A DNA stretch of 64,000 bases, taken from the NCBI RefSeq assembly GCF_029867415.1, contig NC_081182.1, positions 44,780,535 to 44,844,534 of the forward strand, given 5' to 3'. This DNA is from Vicia villosa. Lineage: Eukaryota; Streptophyta; Magnoliopsida; Fabales; Fabaceae. The translations under genes were made by a program, and so were the position numbers. Under the pieces are notes generated by a model. The model had not been told where the DNA came from. It did not search any database and worked only from the letters and a program-made list of their open reading frames with translations. This document shows positions 61,335 to 64,000 of the stretch, piece after piece (positions within the stretch are counted from its first letter, which is position 1; each line of letters opens with the position of its first letter).

Positions 61335-61770
61335 AAACCTTAATGTACAATTCAACGTATTGTCCCTAAAAGAGAGATAGATTGGTTAATTATGTGATGT
61401 GTGTATAACCACCAAACAACAGACAATTTAAGAGTAACATACCACAAATCCCTTAACACCAGATTCACCTGCGCCTTCTTTCCCCCCATATGGGTCAGCA
61501 TGTATCCAACTTCATCGACGACCCCAATGAGATCTACAAAAATAACATATGTAGTTAAAGATACTTAAAAGTAAACCATATTAAAGCTGAAAACATAATA
61601 TGTATCACATAGAAACCAGAAACAAAAGTTTGGTTGAAAGCCAATGCAAACACAAAAGGACTAATCTCAACCTCGGCGTTAGCCATTTCGCTTAATAAAG
61701 CCACTCCCATTCCATCCGTTTTCCAAGTAATAACAACACCCAGGTTGGTTTTCATTGAAAACACTCTTCT
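61335..61770 (-). pseudogene. RPA-like OB-fold fragment (replication protein A large subunit type)
   Basis: The putative exon near 61534-61440 reads LIGVVDEVGYMLTHMGGKKA then VNLVLRDLW. A further piece near 61367-61340 reads RDNTLNCTL. Together these fit the conserved DNA-binding core of plant RPA1-like proteins, which are common passengers or native genes of plant Helitrons. The upstream peptide at 61764-61630 may belong to the same gene but is not recognised. Confidence 0.6.
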
Positions 61771-63700
61771 AGGTTGCTAAAGGTGCCACCTTTTGGATGA
61801 TATGCGTAAAAGGGAAAGAAACCCAAAATGGGTCTTAATTCAGAGAAATAATGAAAAAAATTCGAGTTATACCAAATTAGTTCAAGAAATTCTAAATAAT
61901 AAGAAGAATCACGATAGTTGTTTGAGTCATACCTTAACACACTTCAAATAGTCAAAAGTTGTCAAAAGCCCCTGTTAGAAGGATTCAATATCATCCATAG
62001 TGTTCTTTCTCAAATATTCATTTGCAGGACTATCATTACACAATGCTGGAATTTTTTATGCAAAACCAATGGCATCATCCACACATTCAAGTTATCCAAC
62101 TCAATATTGGTAGTTTTCAATAACTCGCGAAAGATACCAAAATATTTGACAGCATTTAGCAACTCAAAAAACTCATACCAGTCCATAGACAAACTCAAAA
62201 TACATTAAAAATACATTAAAATTGAATATTATAAAGACATACAAAAACATTCCCAGCCTCATTCAAATTAGTCTTTCATTACTTTTAGATTCAACATGTG
62301 TTGCCTTTATAGAATGTTAAACAACTTTAACAGTAGTGAGAAAGCTGAAGGACTTATCGATAATCTATTAATCAAGATAAATCTTGGTCAGCCTCCGACC
62401 CAGTTGCAGTAAGAACAAAACTGAAACATACAATGACACCAACTTTCTATTTTTTGGAATAACTAAGCAAACATTTTGCTGCTGCACCCCAATTTAGGAA
62501 AACTCAAAACATTACCTTTCACATCCATGATGTAAGAATATAAGATCAAAACAAATTTAATATCCTTTGTACTCACAGCAAAATGTGGTTGGTTGCAGCT
62601 TCCACTGTCCATCTTGCCCTGTTCAATCGGATTCAACTGGATTGCTAAACCTGAAATAATGCAAACAGTGATTGACGTGCTTAAATCATCAAAGCTTTAT
62701 AAAGAATCGGACTCAAACTGTTTAACAGCATAAAGACCAACTTATGAAAGCTAACATAACTGTTGCATCTAAAGTCACATATTAGTATTGTGATTATCAC
62801 AGAATTATCACATTAAACACAAAAACCCTAATCAAAAACTGAAAACCCTAAATTTAAACAGATAACCAATTATAAACCTTTATAAACCTTTCAAACAGTG
62901 ATTTCCCCCGTCCATTTCACTTCACCATAAAGCTTTTCACATTTATCTGCTAGAGAACCTGAAAGTTTAAATAGGAAATCTCAGTAAGATTCACTAATAT
63001 TACAGAAGTAGTCAAAAGAAGTTGGTCAGTGCATACGCACCACACTCGTCGACGGAAACCGCCAACTACAATCATATCGTTGCTATCCCGTTTCAACCAC
63101 CACCATCACAACCGTATTAAGCCCGTTTCCACGGTAAGAACACACCTAAAACCATGGTCGCCACACATATGTTTGCTTTCAACCGTCGAAACACACCTGA
63201 AACCAAAAATCGCACCCACACAAATCAAATATCACAGATTTGTAACCGAAAAAATATTGGGATTAGGGTATATCAAATATCACATATTTGAAACTGAAAA
63301 TTGTTGGTATTAGGGCAAAAATCATACGTTAGAGAAGGATGACAAACAGAAAGAGAAAGAGAAGGAATAGAGAGAAGAGAAATGAATGAGAGATAAGAGG
63401 ATGGTGGTGAGATACAGAAAGAGAAAGAAGACAGTACTGAAGAGGAAGAACCATAGAGAGTGATGATTTCAGAGAAATTTGAATTAAAGTAGCTACATTA
63501 GTTTGTATGTAACCAAACAACGCAAAATGACATCATCAATTTACTCCAAATTAATTATCAAAGACAAAAAGCAACAACTATATAATTGGAAGTCAATTAT
63601 ATGACATCATTAGTTGAAAAAAGTAAATTTATGACCAAAATTGCCCCCATTTTGGAGAGGTGGCAAAATTGGAAGGAAGGGTATTTGGGTGTTTTCCAGA
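61771..63700. other. Helitron 5' part, mostly unrecognised
   Basis: One minus-strand frame at 62010-62198 (DWYEFFELLNAVKYFGIFRE) may be part of the RPA-like gene or another capture. Otherwise non-coding. A purine-rich segment 63340-63450 (AGAGAGAAGAG-type) may be a transcript leader. Confidence 0.3.
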
Positions 63701-64000
63701 ACAATTTCCTTTCTTATATTATAGATATTGCATATATTTACAAATAAATGTATAAAATAAAACCATCAAGAATTTATATTACTAGAATGAACTAAAAAAT
63801 GGCGGGCTTAAAGCGAGACGAGCTTAACGAATAGGTGAGGCGGACTTTAGTGGGTAACAGGCTTTAGTGGGGCTAGCTTAGGCGGGTGGCGAGTTTTGTC
63901 GGGGCGGACTTTGGTGGGCAGCGGGCTCAAAATCCCAATCCAACCCGCCATTTTTGGCGGGTGCGCAGACTGGCCCAACAGGTTACCACTAGTTTTACCA

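Overview
This is a plant nuclear window, AT-rich and dominated by transposable elements. The retroelement families suggest a papilionoid legume, possibly of the pea/vetch/clover group: Ogre-like LTRs, Tat-lineage and chromodomain Ty3/gypsy elements, and plant mobile domain (PMD) Mutator-like elements. No rRNA gene, complete tRNA gene or CRISPR array was seen. Three intron-containing host genes stand out, all on the minus strand: a nascent-polypeptide-associated complex alpha subunit (7974-10524) and two copies of a small RIN13-like gene (21905-22563 and 53108-54009).

Layout. 1-2.8 kb: decayed chromovirus sequence arranged polyprotein end, LTR, primer-binding site, polyprotein fragment, so two truncated elements share one LTR. 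2.8-7.6 kb: decayed Ty1/copia element. 8-10.5 kb: NAC-alpha gene with two MITEs in its third intron. 10.7-20.5 kb: a foldback element with long terminal inverted repeats, a solo LTR, a copia gag fragment (minus), a Mutator-like element carrying a decayed PMD gene, a long TA microsatellite, a direct repeat and another MITE. 21.9-22.6 kb: RIN13-like copy 1. 22.9-26.4 kb: MITEs, a large palindrome inside a TA tract, an Ogre-like leader and the edge of an old LTR.

26.4-49.9 kb is a nested set. A Tat-lineage Ty3/gypsy element (A, 26454-49873) sits inside an older PMD gene. A is split by a chromovirus in the opposite orientation (B, 30326-41831, target duplication AAATT). B is split by a 3.1-kb solo LTR (C, 34337-37448, target duplication AATGC on the plus strand). 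Between its pol gene and 3' LTR, element A carries an antisense four-exon gene coding for a PMD domain, a basic linker and a coiled-coil tail, with its own TATA box. The DNA into which A jumped is a decayed relative of that same gene.

49.9-52.4 kb is the rest of the older PMD gene. 53.1-54.0 kb is RIN13-like copy 2. 54.2-56.3 kb holds copia fragments inside inverted and direct repeats. 56.6-64.0 kb is a GC-rich hAT-like element split by a 6.8-kb Helitron (56882-63725) that contains fragments of an RPA-like OB fold, an ABCC transporter and an RNase H-like domain.

The most interesting system is the PMD family, seen here in two transposon classes and three copies, including a spliced antisense gene carried by a retrotransposon.
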